Shown piece after piece: positions 10,338 to 21,577 of a stretch of DNA of 64,000 nucleotides (position 1 is the stretch's first letter; every line of letters starts with the position of its first letter). Origin of the DNA: Littorina saxatilis. Its lineage: Eukaryota > Mollusca > Gastropoda > Littorinimorpha > Littorinidae. Where the stretch lies: the NCBI RefSeq assembly GCF_037325665.1, contig NC_090248.1:26294878-26358877 (forward strand), written 5' to 3'. Position numbers and translations under genes: made by a program. The notes beneath the pieces were generated by a model that saw nothing but the letters and a program-made list of their open reading frames with translations, was not told where the DNA came from and ran no database searches.

Positions 10338-11643
10338 GTCACAGCCTTCCCGGAGCAAAACAAGTATGGTTTGAAGAATATCATTGGAAATGTGTGGGAA
10401 TGGACACAGGATTGGTGGACCACTGAGCATACAAAGGACTTCAAAGATAATCCTGTGAGTTGGCATTGCCTGTGGCGAAATAATCATATGCATCACCAAC
10501 ACATGCACAACCTGGTTTTATAACATAATTTTATAATTACTTGTTATATGTTCCTGCTACTGATACATGTATGACAAAGTGATAGAGACAATTTTAACTT
10601 CATTTTGAAAATTCTTGTTCGTTCCCTTGAAAGACAAGACAGTCGATGTAACACAGACGGACAGACAGAACAGAGTTACCTTCCATCCACACAGACAGCT
10701 ATAGATACAGAAGGACAGCCAGTCATAGGGAAACAGTTAAACATGCAGTGATACAGATTATATTGTGTCACACACTGATGAGTGTACACACAGAGAAAAA
10801 CGTGACGTGTCATATTGCACAGACAGAAACAGTCCCACATGCAGTGACACGTTCTGTGGCACAAGCTGGGCAGATGCTCCACAAGTATTGTATCTTTTCA
10901 ATTGTCAATACTTTTATCTTTTGTGTGTGTGCAGAAGGGACCTTTATCAGGAACAGATAAAGTGAAGAAAGGGGGATCTTATCAGTGTACCATGGTAAGT
11001 ATGACCCAAATCTAGCAAAGGTTTCTTTTCTGTTGTTAGGAATGGTAGTGGGAGCTAGGGTGGGGGTGGTTGATTAACCATGTTGATTTTTCACAGATGG
11101 CCTATGAATTTTGGGACTTGGAAAATACACATGTTTTGAATAGAGGAAAGTTATATTCAAGGAAGACCAAGTACTGCATGGTCTTTGGCATGAATATGTT
11201 GTAGTGTGTGGGGTTGGGGGGTTAGGGTGTGTGAGTGTGTGGACATGTGTTTTTGTGTTTGCATGTATCTGCTCATACAATAGCACCTGTTTGTGTGTGT
11301 GTGTGTGTGTTTGTATGTGTGTGTGCTTGCATGTGTGTGTGGGTGAGAGAGTTTTTCATGCATGTCTTCCTATACATTATATGTGCATGTTTGTGTTAGA
11401 GTGCTCTTGCTATGCGTTAACAGCTAGTCTACACGCATGATACTGCATTTCCTCACAATTAATGTGAACCTCAGTAGTAAATTAGTTTTCATCATTTGTT
11501 TGTTGCAGCAATACTGTTATCGGTACCGCTGTGCAGCTCGCAGTCAGAATACCCCAGACAGTTCTGCAGCCAATCTCGGATTACGCTGCGCTGCCACAAA
11601 GCTTCCTAGCTATTTGAAAAAGCCAGCAAAGGATGAATTGTAG
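10338..11643 (+). CDS. SUMF1: SUMF1, formylglycine-generating enzyme: last three exons, ending in KDEL
   Basis: Role (known): converts an active-site cysteine of sulfatases to formylglycine in the endoplasmic reticulum. Seen: three in-phase exons with consensus splice sites, 10338-10454 (39 codons), 10935-10994 (20 codons) and 11509-11643 (44 codons plus TAG). They encode the FGE C-terminus: [25 protein letters not shown], then [20 protein letters not shown]. The two catalytic cysteines keep their spacing (C-T-M-Q-Y-C, matching human C336/C341) across the last intron. All introns visible here are phase 0. Odd: after the conserved LRCAATKLP the protein continues and ends …KPAKDEL, a canonical ER-retrieval signal that human SUMF1 lacks. 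Upstream exons lie outside the window; the intervening intron seems to hold two retroelements. Assignment is very secure; SUMF2 is less likely because both cysteines are present. Confidence 0.95.
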
Positions 11644-14109
11644 AGCTTTGGCGATTTGATTTTGATTTGTTTTTGATTTTTCTTGTTATTGTTTTTTTGT
11701 GTGTGAGAGAGAGAATGGGTAGTGGGTAAAGTAGAAGTTAGAAGGGAGTGGTGCCTCAAATCTTGTGTTTGAGTTGATATGTTTGACAGGTATCATGTTT
11801 TTGAAAAGTGAAAATGTCACATCTGCATTTTACAGTGCTCCTATATGTATGCAACTTGACATTCCAGACAGAATGTAACTGTAGAGTGAATCTTTTGTAA
11901 CAGAACAGCCATAAAAGGGTTTTGACAATGTGACTTCAGAGATAATGCTTGACATATATGTCTCTAGTTTTGCTTACTTCTGAGTAAGTCTGACTTTATC
12001 AAAAGAAGCGCATATGATCACAAAATATATAAAATCAAAGACAAAAGGTCGAATCAAATGACATTTTAAAAAGAGATAATCATGTGATTTATTTTCTTAT
12101 TTTTGTTCAAAACAAGCTGTGGAGGAATTTTGACAATGCTTGCAGGGGGGGAAAAAAACCAAAACATGATCACTTTGACCAGCATGTTTAAATTTAATGT
12201 GCGCTTGATTTTTAGGTGTTTTAACCGACGCTGGTAAAGCATGGGTAATTAGTAATTATTTTGGGATGAAAAAAGGGATATAGTACAGCAATTTAGAAGA
12301 TTCTTTACTTAAGATTTGTGTTGATACCATGCAGTGGCTCTAGGTTGATTAATTGATTTCATTGCTAAATAGATAAACCTCATGGAGTTTTAACTGTAAA
12401 TGGGTTAATATTTTCCAAATTATATTTATTACCTATATATTTATGTTAATATTTTTGATCAGAAACACATCTAAGGTTACACTTTTTCTACAGAAACATA
12501 CATGTAATGTATTTGTGGATTTAAGAGATGCTTCAGAATGTCATCTTCCTCTTTTATAATTATAGTGTTTGAAGTGTGGGATGTACAGTGCTGTTTTGAT
12601 TTAAAGTCCCTATAGCTGTTTGTCTTATAATTCTCTGCTGTTGGTACAGGTTTGCAAACTATAGTGTGTAAGATTTTAGGCGATTTAACTTTGAATTAAA
12701 ACTAATTCCATAAGGGATCGAAAGTTTGAAAAATTACTTTCCAAGTACATGTATTTTCACTGAACTGTGATAGAAACTTACATATTTGGGGGAAATTTTC
12801 AAGGTCAGTTTTGTTTTTACATAAGTATTGTTCAAACATGTAGCAATTAAGCATGCTGAACATTTGACTTTATGAATTGTTTGAAAACAGTCTTCCAGTG
12901 TACACATATTTGTTTTAAAAATGATTTTTTTCCCCCTGAAAGTCTCTGTTTTTGATCTCAGTACAGTGGTACTTCTGATGAGAGGACACCTCCCATGAAA
13001 GGACACCTTCTTTTGTCCCTTTGTCCGTTATCTTTACCAAGGTTCACCTGTCATGACACTGCCACCTGCAAATTTTTGTAGGGACTTTTTTGGTTTGTCC
13101 TTATAGGGTGTCCTTTCACCACTGGTACCATTGTAGTTCTTGACTGCAAATCTTTATTTGTTATTCTTTTGTTTGATGACCATTCTTTCCTTTCTTTTTT
13201 AATGTATTTCTATCTGTTTCCTCTTGGGTAAGTTATGTATTGTGATTATTTATATTTTTAGGAATTCTTTACACATCTCTGTCATGCATAATTATAATGT
13301 ATCATAAATTTGTGGGAAATTGTGCCATGTTCGTTTAAAGTGTTCAAGTGAGAGGTGAAATGGTGATTTTTGCTGATTCTAGTGCTAATTAATGTATGTA
13401 CACCAATCAACATTTTAAGTACCGTTTGGTATATTTCAACTACACAATGATAATGAGGGATATTAAAGGTTACAAATTAAAGTTCATTGCTCAGAACTAG
13501 AAGCCTTTCAAAATGTTGTCTCAGCACTATAGAGAGAATTTAGCTTTTCAGCGTTTTTTTTATTAAACCAGAAATGGCCAGAAGGTTGATGATTGATATG
13601 GAGATTTAATAAGCCAAGAGTAGACTGAGTGCGTTGTTGGCTATTTTCCAAACTTTTTAACACCATTTACTGGATTAAGCAATCTTTTATGTACTTGTTA
13701 CTCAACAGATTTATTACATGAAGCAATTATTTAGCAGTTTATACCAATATTCCTGTGCAATAATTACGCCACTTTCACGTGGTCACATACGTTGTATTTG
13801 AGAAAGTTTTTTTTTGGAAGTGTTTTTGTTTGCAATTGTTTGGTAATCATTTCTATATGAGAATACATAACTGTCATTCCTATCTGTTTCACCCTTCTCA
13901 TTTGCTTTACTAGTCATTTCTTTGAATGAATTGCTGTTCTGCAGACTGTCAGTGGGGGATTAATTGTTACTTTCAACCCTCTCCTGCCCCTTGCATGTTT
14001 CTTACAGGTTCAGCCAATTTGTAACTAATGTTTATCCTTGCAGGGGAAATATATATAATATAATTTTGTAGCCCTTTTAGACATTCCTTAGGCCTAAAAA
14101 AAAAATAGG
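11644..14109 (+). other. SUMF1 3' UTR and downstream DNA
   Basis: AT-rich, mostly unique DNA with no open frame worth naming. The 3' UTR could be long, as I see no AATAAA close to the stop. ATAAAAG near 11910 is a weak candidate, and AATAAA appears only near 15530 and 15587 outside repeats. Confidence 0.4.
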
Positions 14110-14367
14110 TGTGGTTACGGTAACCCGACCTACCCTATTTTTAGGGGCCGATCCTATAACTTTTTATTACATTCGTCAAAAAATAAAAAATAAAATAAAA
14201 AAAAACGAGTGCAAAAAACGCAATGAAAGCGAAAGCGCCCGTGTCGCACACTTATTTCCCTGTCAAGTAGGTTTAATTTGTACACATTAGAAAAAAAAGT
14301 TTAAAAAAAAAAAAGTGATTGCCTACCTACCTACCCTATTTTTTTTGGCTATGTTACCGTAACCACA
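14110..14367. mobile_element. Small inverted-repeat transposon (family 'TTACGGTAACC')
   Basis: The ends TGTGGTTACGGTAAC and GTTACCGTAACCACA are perfect 15-base inverted repeats. The inner edges carry CGACCTACCCTATTTTT and its complement. The centre is A-rich with no coding potential. Related copies with GTCTGTTTACGGTA ends lie at 36770-36976 and 39074-39237. Confidence 0.75.
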
Positions 14368-15699
14368 GCTATATTTTTTTTTGGCCTTATGCTTTGACCT
14401 TTGTAAAACTATTTATTCTGTGTAGTGTGGTGTGTGTTCTCTGCCATCTCATTGTTGAAGTCTCGTTAATTCTTGCCTTTTGGTGCATTGCATCTTTATG
14501 TGAAATGATTTAGTGTAGACCATGAACTGTCATTTTAGACTTGATTATTAGTTTGGTCAGTTCTTGGGATAGCGGCAGGTTAATGTAATTATCTGTTTGT
14601 GGTTGAGGGTTTGTGAATTTCTGTCACATGCTGAGATGATCATTTTCACTCTCACACACATACACAGAACATAAATGTGCACATGGACCTTATTTTGTGC
14701 ACTGCATACGCACATACTTGCACTCGCACACAGACACAGACTATACTTTGCCATCAATACAGTGCACAACTTCTATACAGCTGACTTACATTTCCTGTTT
14801 GTTAATCCAGTGCCTTACAGTTAAATTCACCCTCATTGGGAACTTCGAAGGTTAATATATCCGATGACTGTAGAACTTAATTACAATTACAATGTTATGA
14901 GTTGAGAATGATAAGTTTGGGAAGAGTTTGGCATTAGCATCTGCATAGACAAATGTTGGTATAATTAAAACCCCTGCCTGAAAATGTTTGGAAGCAATTA
15001 ATTAGTGTCAGCGCAAATGTTTAAATTTAAATCAGTATTTAAAATATCTGCTTGAACACTATAGCCTTGTTCCCTGAATTCAGCATTGAAATTTTAAGTT
15101 ATATAACCAATTCCAGGGTTATTTTGTTCTGCTTGGTACACAGTATGAAATTGGAGCAGAAGATGTGTCTTGACATGACTGATGACAGTATTACCTTCAA
15201 TGGCATTTTTTGTGTGTGCATGACCAAGTGATTCACGACAGCTACTTTTGAAACTATAATTATCATGTTTTCTTGTGATTTTGAATACTGATGTCATGTA
15301 CAAATATAAAGGTGCAAAGAAAAAGAAAGCAAGACACTTATACTCTTGCAGTGGGACTGTCATAACAATTGTTTCAAAGCACTCTGATTGAGAGAAAAAA
15401 CACTATTTTTATGCAATTGTTGATAGGCAAGTAACTGAATTGGTTCAGCTGGGTGAAACCTTTTTTTTTCTTCAAACATGTACAGTGTGTGATCTTGATG
15501 GTATTGTTAAAGGTGTAGCATATTTGTACAAATAAAAATCAGAATTAAAACCAGCCGTTGAAACCTTATGAAAGAGGTGCATAATAAAAACAAGTCATGT
15601 CGATGAAATCCTTCCACTTAAGTTTTCCTTGTTCAAAGAATATGAGAGAGAGAGTGATATGAATTTGGTTAGTTTACTGGTGTGTGTGCATGTGTTTTT
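14368..15699. other. Intergenic DNA
   Basis: AT-rich unique DNA between SUMF1 and the SINE. It contains AATAAA motifs near 15530 and 15587 that might end the SUMF1 transcript. Nothing else is recognised. Confidence 0.4.
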
Positions 15700-15710
15700 A
15701 AGACAGATAT

Positions 15711-16083
15711 GGCGGGGACGTAGCTCAGTCGGTAGCGCGCTGGATTTGTATCCAGTTGGCCGCTGTCAGCGTGAGTTTGTCCCCACGTTCGGCGAGAGAT
15801 TTATTTCTCAGAGTCAACTTTGTGTTCTGACTCTCCTCGGTGTCCGAACACCCCCGTGTGTACACGCAAGCACAAGACCAAGTGCGCACGAAAAAGATCC
15901 TGTAATCCATGTCAGAGTTCGGTGGGTTATAGAAACACGAACATACCCAGCATGCTTCCTCCGAAAGCGGCGTATGGCTGCCTAAATGGCGGGGTAAAAA
16001 CGGTCATACACGTAAAATTCCACTCGTGCAAAACACGTGTGTACGTGGGAGTTTCAGCCCACGAACGCAGAAGAAGAAGAAGA
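15711..16083 (+). mobile_element. tRNA-derived SINE, head A with body 2, (GAA)n tail
   Basis: The head carries an A box (TAGCTCAGTCGGTAGCGC) and a decayed B box. The middle has the block ATTTATTTCTCAGAGTCAAC shared with the SINEs at 19449 and 62321. The 3' body (CATGTCAGAGTTCGGTGGG … AAATGGCGGGGTAAAAACGG) is shared with the SINE at 38371, and the tail is GAA repeats. Target duplication AAGACAGATAT flanks both ends (15700-15710 and 16084-16094). Confidence 0.9.
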
Positions 16084-16328
16084 AAGACAGATATATGTAC
16101 AGGCAGGTGGACTAACAGATGTGCATACATACAGGCAGGCAGGAACACAACATGCATGTAGACAGGCTGACAAAAAGAAAAACAAATTGACATGTGGACA
16201 GAGAGAGAAACAGATCAAGACAGACAGGTAGGCAGACAGCTAGATCTGGACTTACCAGTAACATAAAGAACAAAGAAGACAAAAAGACCCAGTCGTTAAC
16301 TCTTCTTTTCTTTTTTCGTTTACCATTA

Positions 16329-17950
16329 TCAAGAATCAAAAATGGAATGCTCAAACGGTAGAAAACCCTTGCAGCAAGCACTGCCACAATAACACACTTT
16401 CTGATCAGGCAAATATTTTTCTGTATCTAGCAAAGACATTTGCATAGCCTGCGATGCCCCAAGAGGTGTTTTGCTGCCTTCGACGAGATTAAATCTCTCT
16501 GCACTTTCAGATCGTTTTCTCTTTTGTCTGTTTGGAGAGCAAACTTTACTGTCTCTCGCACAAGACTCTTTCTCTGCAGCGTTGTCGTTCTCACAAGATT
16601 CATCAGTTGCACCCGTTTTAGCCGTTTCATTGTTAACTTCTGGAAGTTCCTCGTCTTTCATGCAGGTTTTTGAAACCTTAGTTTGATCTAAGCTCTTCTG
16701 TAAGGCTGTTTCATTCCCTTGTTCTTCTACATGTGAATTCTCCTCCACAGTTTGACCTAAACGTTTCTCACCAGCAGTTTCACTACCTGCTTTTCTCTCA
16801 CTAGAGTTCCTCACTGACGCACTATTGAACACACTGGCTGAAGCCGAGTCGCTGAGTACAGTCTCACCGCTGTAGTCAAAAGTTAGTTCATCACCAGCAG
16901 AGATGTCTCGTCGAGCGAAAAGCGCCAGTCTTGGTACGCTGTTTTCGACCCTCACTGGAACCATCAGAAGGTTTGGGTCACATGAGTGATTAGCAAAACG
17001 TCCAACGTTGCCAGTCAATCGCGGATCAACACAGGTAAGAATCATACCTCCAGAGCAATGTTCTCGCAAGACGATCAGGTAATTCATCCCACCTTCCTTT
17101 CTGTCTAGTCTTTTACGAGCTTCACCAGCTCCAACAACTTCTCCAGCATACTCACACACAAATGTCAAACGCTCAACATCCTCGCATGCAAACAACCCAA
17201 ACCCTCTTGCACCTGCGGGTGCTACTTTCAGTCTTGCCCCCGGTCCTTGCTGTACAAGTCTATTGGAACACCTGTTGTTACAAGCGCACTCACTGTTGCA
17301 TTCTAGAATCGGTTTCTGATGTGATGACTGCACAGCCTCTGGTAGGAGCCGCCCCGTCTTAGGGTGGTAGTTTGGTCCGTAACGCTTCAGGCATGGACAG
17401 GTCTGGTCGTCACAATCGTGAATGCAGTCGCAGCCGCACAGCTGGTCTTGAAAGGCTTCCTCATCGCTGCCAGGGCCCGGTATGTTTCTGGTAACATACT
17501 GCACACAGAAGGAAATGGTAGCAGCAGATAATAGATAACACTCATTGTTGTGCCATACTTATAGTGTGCGAATCAAGCACAGAAAGACGGACAGACATGC
17601 AGGCAGGCTGTCAGACAAGACAGTCAGACACACACACACACACATGTGCACTGATGCACGCGCACATACACACATAAAAAAACCATGCAGCCAGCAATTA
17701 AGCTGCACACCAGTGATTAACCTAAAACAGAATTACCTTTCCATTAAATTCAGAAATGAATTTCACCAAATCCTTTCTTTCTGTTCTTATTACTGTACTG
17801 GACAACTGCCGACAAGCACACATAATTTGCTATTTAATACAGGTGTTAATTACCCTGAAAGGCCGTGGGAAAATACCCCTTGCAGACTTGTAGTCTGGTT
17901 CACACAGGATAGGCATAGGCTCTAATCCACGGCTGATATCTTCCATAGTT
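16329..17950 (-). CDS. SETMAR: SETMAR-type histone-lysine N-methyltransferase (SET part only)
   Basis: Two exons: 17854-17950 (ATG at 17946; acceptor TTCTACAG before it) and 16329-17498 (acceptor TGTGTGCAG; TAA end). The 420-residue product has pre-SET (ten cysteines, about residues 52-108), SET with GNVGRFANHSC and ELTFDYSG (about 120-245), and post-SET CYCGSACCKGFLPF near the C-terminus. The exon join FRY-VTRN..GPGSD mirrors human SETMAR FQY-TPDHVVGPGAD. Family role: methylates histone H3, probably in the nucleus. Odd: about 150 residues of low-complexity, acidic and lysine-rich sequence with a KRKR basic patch (possible nuclear signal) separate SET from post-SET, where human has about 20. 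No mariner transposase is fused, as expected outside anthropoid primates. A further 5' exon at 21378-21577 joins in frame (separate entry). A host gene; identity is secure. Confidence 0.92.
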
Positions 17951-18441
17951 CTGTAGAAAAGAAACAAGTATGAATATGACATTTAATGATATTATATGGC
18001 ATTAATTGAGGTCTTAATTTGATATTCTTTCTTTCTTTCTTTATTTGGTGTTTAATGTCGTTTTCAACCATTCAAGGTTATATCGCGACGGCTTAATTTG
18101 ATATTCAACACTCATATTTTACTATCTGCACCCCATGCAACCACTCTCGCACTGACTTTTTTTGGAGTTGAGCTGCTCTAAAGCAAACTATCCTAGGCGG
18201 GCAAAATCTGAAGTGAAACATGAGATAGGTGCACTTATGAACAAATCCACACTGCAAACACAGTACTGGCAGATGCACACACACTGAGTGACTGACACAG
18301 ACACTAACACACACAGACACACTCACACACACTGAGGTGAGTGACTGACACACCGAGACACAGACACATGCACACACACACACACACAGTGACACACACT
18401 CACACACACACACACATACGCGCACGCGTTTGTGTGTGTGT

Positions 18442-18476
<35 letters not shown>

Positions 18477-18913
18477 CATGTGTCTGTGTCTCGGTGAGTC
18501 AGTCACTCACCTCAGTGTGAGTGAGTGAGTACGCACGTACGTGCACAGACACAAGTTACACATACATACAGTGATACACACCACTTTCCCGACAAACCTC
18601 ATGCAGAAAGAATCGGAAAGACAACTCTATTTCTCGATCCCTTCGTACAGTCAGCATTACCTCCCTTAAAGGTTTTTGCAGTACCGGTGTCACACCCTGT
18701 TTTGATTCCCACCTGGAAGGGGTCCACAAAGACCACTTTGGTAACCCAAACTGGCCCCCGGGGGGCACTTTAGTATCATAAACATGCCGCCGGGGGACAT
18801 CATAGGACACCAAAGTGGCCCCCACGGGGGCCACCTAGGATGGGAACGTCCCACTAGTCCCGAGCATCTACCCTATGAATTTCAACTTATATTATTTTGT
18901 ATTTTTATAGAAG
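17951..18913. other. SETMAR 5' region or intron with microsatellites
   Basis: Holds a short repeat fragment (CTTTATTTGGTGTTTAATGTCG…TATATCGCGACGG, 18028-18092; relatives at 38163 and, reversed, 51534), a CA/TG block at 18276-18500, and an imperfect GC-rich inverted repeat around 18735-18845 (…TGGCCCCC/GGGGGCCA…). No gene seen. Confidence 0.5.
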
Positions 18914-19039
18914 GAAGTGCGGTTGGCCTAGTGGTAAGGCGTCCGCCCCGTGATCGGGAGGTCGTGGGTTCGAACCCCGGCCGGGTCACACCTAAGACTT
19001 TAAAATTGGCAATCTAGTGGCTGCTCCGCCTGGCGTCTG
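18914..19039 (+). mobile_element. tRNA-derived SINE (family 2), head only
   Basis: A box GGTTGGCCTAGTGGTAAGGC and B box GGTTCGAACCCC, then the family linker TTAAAATTGGCAATCTAGTGGC. It is cut off after GGCGTCTG compared with the full copies at 32371 and 58563. Confidence 0.85.
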
Positions 19040-19448
19040 ATGATAATTAGTTTTAACGTCCTCTTAGAACCATTTGGCCTATCTTGGGACAGGACCGTAG
19101 AGTTAATAATGCTTTATGTGGGGACAAGACACTGGACAAACATGCAAACAGAGAACACATATGATCGTGTTATATATATATATCTGGAGGTCTGTTGTTG
19201 CGATATTTCGAAATGGGGATGGAAGTAATGATTGTGTACGCGGAATGTGGTTGGACTGGAGCGGTTTTGTAGGCTTATTTGCTTTTTATGTATGTAGGAT
19301 ATGTTTATATGAGGGCCCCAAAGGGGGGGTATCATCACGATCACGGGAAGGGAAATTTTAGCTTTCACGATCACAGTTACCTTGATTTTTGTTTTCACGA
19401 TCACGAACACCAGTGGCAAATCACGGTCACGGTAAAAGTTGCAGGTAC

Positions 19449-19853
19449 AATCAATCAATCAATGAGTCTTATATCGCGCATATTCCGTGGGTACAGTTCT
19501 AGGCGCTCTGCAGTGATGCCGTGTGAGATGAAATTTTATACGGCCAGTAGATTGCAGCCATTTCGGCGCATATTTACCTTTCACGGCCTATTATTCCAAG
19601 TCACACGGGTATAGGTAGACAATTATTAACTGTGCCTGAGCAATTTTGCCAGGAAAGACCCTTTTGTCAATCGTGGGATCTTTAACGTGCACACCCAATG
19701 TAGTGTACACGGGGGGAGGTTCGGACACCGAAGAGAGTCTGCACACAAAGTTGACTCTGTGAAATAAATTTCCGCCGAACCTGGGATCGAACTCATGCTG
19801 ACAGCGGCCAACTGAATACAAATCCAGCGCGCTACCAACTGAGCTATATCCCC
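19449..19853 (-). mobile_element. tRNA-derived SINE, head A with body 1, (ATTG)n tail
   Basis: Reverse-strand copy nearly identical to 62321-62730: A box TAGCTCAGTTGGTAGCGC, B box GAGTTCGATCCC, body with GTTAAAGATCCCACGATTG, and an ATTG-repeat tail. The anticodon loop reads TTTGTAT, suggesting a Thr(TGT)-like tRNA ancestor, tentatively. A short flanking duplication (GTAC) is visible. Confidence 0.9.
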
Positions 19854-20088
19854 GTACAGAAAGAACGTGTCAAAGTAAACACAACCACACAGTAATTCGC
19901 TCCTCTGGATCTATTGTTTATTCAACACAAAGTGACAACTGTTGCACTTTTTTTTTTTTTTTTAATTCTCTTTCATACACACATAGAAATACATATCATG
20001 ATTTGTAATCAGTAACAAGAATGTTGTTTTCATTGTTTTTTCTCTCGCTCTCTCTCTCTCATACAGACACTCACAGGAATATACACTC

Positions 20089-20375
20089 CAGGGGCGGAGC
20101 AGTTAAGCCAGAGGGGGAGGGGGGGTTACAACCTGGGGTCCAGGACAAGGCCCCGTTGGGGGTCTGGGGGGCTTAGCCCCCCCAGAAGCTGAAGAGATTT
20201 AGCTATTTTATGAACAATTTATGGCTTATCCTTGATTTTAAACATGATCAACTGGTGTCAGCAGCCGCTCATTATTTCTTTTAAAGTTAGTATTACTTTT
20301 TTTTTTGACAGCCGGGGGGGAGGGGGGGGTGTTTCCGGAACCCCTGTAACCCCCTATCCCCCTAATCCGCCCCTG
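20089..20375. mobile_element. Small transposon with CAGGGGCGGA ends
   Basis: Ends CAGGGGCGGA and TCCGCCCCTG, flanked by CACTC on both sides (20084-20088 and 20376-20380). The interior is G/C-run-rich with no coding capacity. Same group as 20930-21364 and 63546-63802. Confidence 0.8.
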
Positions 20376-20929
20376 CACTCATACACATTCAACTCCCACA
20401 CCCTCACTCACACACATGAATATATACTTGCACAATTTCACATTTCCAGAGCTAAATCTTTTAAACCCATTTTCTCAAAAACTATTGGGTGGATTGAAAT
20501 TAAAGTACATGTATGTGTGATGGTAGAGTCTATAATAACAAAATCCCCAACGAACATGACTTTGATCGACTTTGACATGAGGATCAAGTGACTCAAACTG
20601 ACTGGCACGTCTCCCCGCCATAGTTCCTGAACTTAACCCATTGTTGATAGGTTTACAGGCGCTAAAATAAATCCAAGCTTAATGCAAAGAAGCGACAATT
20701 AGAATCTATGCCAAGCGTGTCCACGTTGCTGGGATGAAAAACACATTTCTAGTTTCGGTTTTGGCTACACGCAGACTCGATCAGACTCGAGCCAGTCGAG
20801 GTTACACTGAGCGAGTGACAGCCGGACGTGGCAATGTCGACAATGTCAATGATCTCAATCAAACTCAAAGATCTTGAACAAATTTCAAGATCTTTGCCTA
20901 CATTCAGAACAGTCATAGAGCAACATAGA
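20376..20929. other. Interior DNA of the long CACGATCACG element
   Basis: Unique-looking DNA with no supported gene. A short inverted pair AAGATCTTGAA/TTCAAGATCTT lies at about 20867-20893. Confidence 0.4.
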
Positions 20930-21364
20930 CAGGGCCGGACTAGGGGGGGGGGGTTACAGGGGTTGCGCACCCCCCCCCCTGGCTTAAGCATGTACCTCCC
21001 AAACGCATTTTTATTGTGTGGGGGAGGGAGGGGGGGTTGCATCTGGATCATCATGAAATCCGAGGAGAAATCGCACCTCTCACCCCCTTTCGAAAGACAT
21101 TTTTCTTCAACGATTTTTGTGATGAAAAGTATGAGTCCCTACAATCTCAATTCTTCTTCATTGCCTATACAGCTTGCTGTCAAATTTACCTTTTTCGTTC
21201 AAGGAGAGGCTTCCTTTCCCTCCAGAAACATCAAAAAACGTTCAGCTTCAAGGGGGCCCCACCAAGGGGGCTTCGCCCACTGGACCCCCACCAAGGGGCT
21301 TTGCCCCCTGGACCCTCATCTGTAACCCCCCCCCCCCCCCTAGTACTTACCTAGGCCGGCCCTG
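20930..21364. mobile_element. Small transposon with CAGGGCCGG ends
   Basis: Ends CAGGGCCGGACTAGG and CCTAGGCCGGCCCTG, flanked by the 5-bp duplication ATAGA (20925-20929 and 21365-21369). The interior has long G and C runs. It sits nine bases past the splice donor of the candidate SETMAR first exon. Confidence 0.85.
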
Positions 21365-21377
21365 ATAGATGACATAC

Positions 21378-21577
21378 CTTGACATTTCGTCTTCGGAAAG
21401 ACGGACCCGTAGCCTGACCTTTCCACCAAGGAAGGCATTCTCGCCGCCTGCTTTGGTCTGGCTTGAATCCACAAAATATAACAGAAGTTGGATGACAGTA
21501 CCGCTGCACGCCATATTTGATCTTCGAATTCGAATTTGACTGAATGCACTCAAAACTTTAGCACGAAGCCCTTCCAT
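21378..21577 (-). CDS. Candidate extra first exon of the SETMAR gene
   Basis: Seen: an open stretch from ATG at 21577 to a strong donor (TCAAG|GTATGT, donor at 21377). The exon is 200 bases and ends in phase 2. The acceptor at 17951 opens with A-ACT-ATG, so joining gives …SEDEMSR-TMEDISRGLE… with no break in frame. A second ATG (ATGGCGTGC, giving MACSGTV) is a plausible start. Two CCAAT boxes on the same strand (21615-21620, 21636-21641) lie just upstream, as in a TATA-less promoter. Product would be about 488 or 467 residues. Odd: the exon lies between the ends of an inverted-repeat transposon. The join is inference; the added residues match no domain I know. Confidence 0.4.

Noticed and set aside
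18914-18985. tRNA gene
   Set aside because: Head of SINE family 2; the same sequence recurs at 32371 and 58800.
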